Source: Rhodoferax ferrireducens (GTDB lineage Bacteria; Pseudomonadota; Gammaproteobacteria; Burkholderiales; Burkholderiaceae_C). Taken from it: 64,000 nucleotides of DNA. Positions 62,488-64,000 of this stretch are shown piece after piece. Below the pieces are notes generated by a model that ran no database searches, was not told where the DNA came from, and saw only the letters and a program-made list of their open reading frames with translations. The translations under genes were made by a program, and so were the position numbers. The stretch lies in contig NZ_QEII01000269.1 of NCBI RefSeq assembly GCF_003347515.1, forward strand, positions 1-64,000, read 5' to 3'. Position 1 is the first letter of the stretch, and each line of letters starts with the position of its first letter.

Positions 62488-63093
62488 CTACTGGGCCAAC
62501 AAGAGCTTGATGTCAGCCGCCAGGGCCGGGGCACCGCTGCCGTACCGGGTGTACAGACGCAGTTTGCCCTGCGTGTCATACACATAGCTGCCGGCTGAAT
62601 GGTCCATGGTGTAGCTGGTGGGCGTCTTGCCGTCGACTTTCTTGAAGTACACCTTGTAGTCCTTGGCGAGGGCTTCGAGCTTCTCGGGCGTGGTGTAGAG
62701 CGCCAAAAAGGTCGGGTCAAAATTGCCCATGTATTCCTTGAGCATGGCGGGGGTGTCGCGTTCGGGGTCCACCGTGACAAACAGGCCTTGCAGGCGTTCG
62801 CCGTCCTTGCCCAGCAGTTTCTTCACCTCAACCAGCTCGGCCATGGAGGTCGGACAGACATCGGGGCACTGCGTGTAGCCAAAGAAGAGCACCACGATCT
62901 TGCCGGCAAAGTCCTTGAGGCTTCTGGGCTGGCCGTTGTGGTCGGTCAAGGCGAAATCGCGGGCGTAGTCGGCCCCGGTGATATCAATGGCGGAGAATTT
63001 TGGCTTGCTCTCGGAGCATGCAGAAATAATGCCTGCAGCGCCCGCCATCAAAGCGCTGGTAGCTATCAATTTAAGAGCATTTCGTTTTTTCAT
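62488..63093 (-). CDS. SCO1/SenC-type copper chaperone
   Basis: ATG 63093 gives 201 residues: a lipoprotein signal with lipobox IISAC, then a thioredoxin-like SCO domain with the copper-binding CPDVCPTSMAEL and the distal His in YTMDHSAGSYV. It delivers copper to the Cu(A) site of cytochrome oxidase. It is downstream of ctaB on the same strand, as in many aerobic cox clusters. The SCO-type 'SenC' name is unrelated to the selenium SenC in this window. Part of its signal is a dispersed-repeat copy (63027-63080). Confidence 0.92.
   Translation of the reverse strand: MKKRNALKLIATSALMAGAAGIISACSESKPKFSAIDITGADYARDFALTDHNGQPRSLKDFAGKIVVLFFGYTQCPDVCPTSMAELVEVKKLLGKDGERLQGLFVTVDPERDTPAMLKEYMGNFDPTFLALYTTPEKLEALAKDYKVYFKKVDGKTPTSYTMDHSAGSYVYDTQGKLRLYTRYGSGAPALAADIKLLLAQ
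63027..63080 (-). repeat. Dispersed repeat copy K (encodes a lipoprotein signal)
   Basis: On the minus strand: GCTCTTAAATTGATAGC, ACCAGCGCTTTGATG and GCGGGCGCTGCAGGC. It is read in the shared frame as LIATSALMAGAAGIIS of the SCO1 signal peptide. It is a diverged copy. Confidence 0.65.
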
Positions 63094-63124
63094 GATGGAT
63101 CCGTTGGGGGATGACGCTTGAAGT

Positions 63125-63988
63125 TCAGAGAATATAGTGGTCCACCAGCAAGGCGGCGAACAGCACGCTGAGGTGAATAAGGGAGAAGCGAAAGGTCTTG
63201 CGCGCCAGCTCATCCGAGTAGTCGCGCCAGAGCCGGTAAGCATACAGACTGAAACCCAGGCTCAAAACCAGCGCCGCGATGAGGTAAATCCAGGAGCTCA
63301 TGCCGTAGATGTAGGGCATCAGGCAGGCGGCGAACAGGATGAAGGTGTAGAGCAGCACCATCAGCCGGGTGAACTCGTTGCCGTGCGTAACCGGCAGCAT
63401 CGGCAGGCCCGACTTGCGGTAGTCTTCCACCCGGTACAGCGCCAGCGCCCAGAAATGCGGCGGCGTCCACAGGAAGATGATCAGGAACAGGATCAGCGCC
63501 TCCGGCCCGACGTTCCCCGCCATGGCGGCCCAGCCCAGCACGGGCGGCATGGCGCCCGAGGCGCCGCCAATCACGATGTTTTGCGGTGTCAGCGGCTTGA
63601 GGATCACGGTGTACACCACCGCGTAGCCGATGAAGGTGGCAAAGGTCAGCCACATGGTCAGCGGGTTGACCCAGACATAGAGCAAGGTGGAGCCGAGCAG
63701 GCACAGCACGGCCGAGAACAGCAAGGTTTGCCGGTTGCCCAGCTCGCCCTTGGCGGTGGGACGCCAGGCGGTTCGCTTCATCTTGGCGTCAATGCCTTTT
63801 TCCACAATGCAGTTGAAGGCCGCCGCTGCGCCCGCCACCAGCCAGATACCAAGACAGGCCAGCAGCGCCAGCCGCACATCGGCCCACGTCGGCACGCCCG
63901 GCACCGCCAGCACCATGCCGATCAGGGCGCAAAACACGATCAGCTGGATCACGCGCGGCTTGGTCAAGGCATAGAACTGCCTGAACAC
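63125..63988 (-). CDS. ctaB: Protoheme IX farnesyltransferase CtaB (N-terminus probably cut by the window edge)
   Basis: The 287-residue membrane protein has UbiA-family signatures: [20 protein letters not shown], the first Asp-rich motif [19 protein letters not shown], and the second loop ending in [15 protein letters not shown], with nine helices. It adds a farnesyl group to heme b to give heme o. GTG 63988 is a possible start, but the frame stays open through the last base and family members usually begin upstream, so the 5' end is probably outside the window. Confidence 0.93.
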   Translation of the reverse strand: MFRQFYALTKPRVIQLIVFCALIGMVLAVPGVPTWADVRLALLACLGIWLVAGAAAAFNCIVEKGIDAKMKRTAWRPTAKGELGNRQTLLFSAVLCLLGSTLLYVWVNPLTMWLTFATFIGYAVVYTVILKPLTPQNIVIGGASGAMPPVLGWAAMAGNVGPEALILFLIIFLWTPPHFWALALYRVEDYRKSGLPMLPVTHGNEFTRLMVLLYTFILFAACLMPYIYGMSSWIYLIAALVLSLGFSLYAYRLWRDYSDELARKTFRFSLIHLSVLFAALLVDHYIL

Positions 63989-64000
63989 GGAAACTTGAAG

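Overview
The window is a chromosomal segment of a high-GC betaproteobacterium. Gene content and order (nadK-recN-rapZ, lolB-ispE-tRNA-Gln-prs-rplY-pth, rsmD/coaD, paired M16 peptidases next to ftsY, a Bug/TctC periplasmic binding protein, SCO1-ctaB) point to Burkholderiales, most likely Comamonadaceae close to Rhodoferax or Polaromonas. Species cannot be fixed from sequence alone.

Layout. 1-720: short unassigned DNA, a hairpin terminator and two tRNA genes on the minus strand. 741-1745: hrcA. 1755-9386: a compact filamentous (inovirus-type) prophage with a serine recombinase, a small ribbon-helix-helix-like protein, a rolling-circle Rep, a hairpin- and repeat-rich intergenic region, a Zot-like assembly ATPase, DUF2523 and TspB-like minor virion proteins, a pVIII-like coat protein, an ssDNA-binding-type protein, three very small overlapping ORFs and a divergent repressor. 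It sits between hrcA and the nadK-recN-rapZ operon and leaves almost no host intergenic DNA. 12.9-16.8 kb: mutM, a dynamin-like GTPase and mutY on one strand. 16.8-23.1 kb: TPR protein, lolB, ispE, tRNA-Gln, prs, rplY, pth and a DUF4124-type protein. 23.1-36.3 kb: ferredoxin, a Pro-rich FecR-domain protein, amidase, histidine phosphatase, P-type ATPase, UspA, coaD, rsmD and two M16 peptidases. 36.3-47.9 kb: ftsY and a ynjB/ynjC/ynjD/ynjF-type transporter set interrupted by c-di-GMP enzymes, an esterase and a short Hsp70. 48-50.2 kb: small unknown genes and a BrnT/BrnA toxin-antitoxin pair. 50.2-64 kb: a TVP38-flavoprotein fusion, a frameshifted DUF3047 gene, a SelD-associated oxidoreductase, a crystallin-fold protein, a selD-senB-egtD selenium/hercynine cluster, rpoH under a CIRCE element, tctC, a HEAT-repeat protein, SCO1 and ctaB.

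Two observations stand out. First, a roughly 55-60 bp dispersed repeat occurs at least eleven times between 18.5 and 63.1 kb. In seven genes it is translated in the same frame and forms the signal peptide, lipobox or transmembrane core of unrelated proteins; in three others it supplies the end of the upstream gene. Second, the prophage has separated hrcA and nadK from any native promoter, so the downstream nadK-recN-rapZ operon starts 15 bp after the prophage repressor gene. HrcA and rpoH are also linked: a well-formed CIRCE site, the HrcA operator, overlaps the predicted rpoH promoter.
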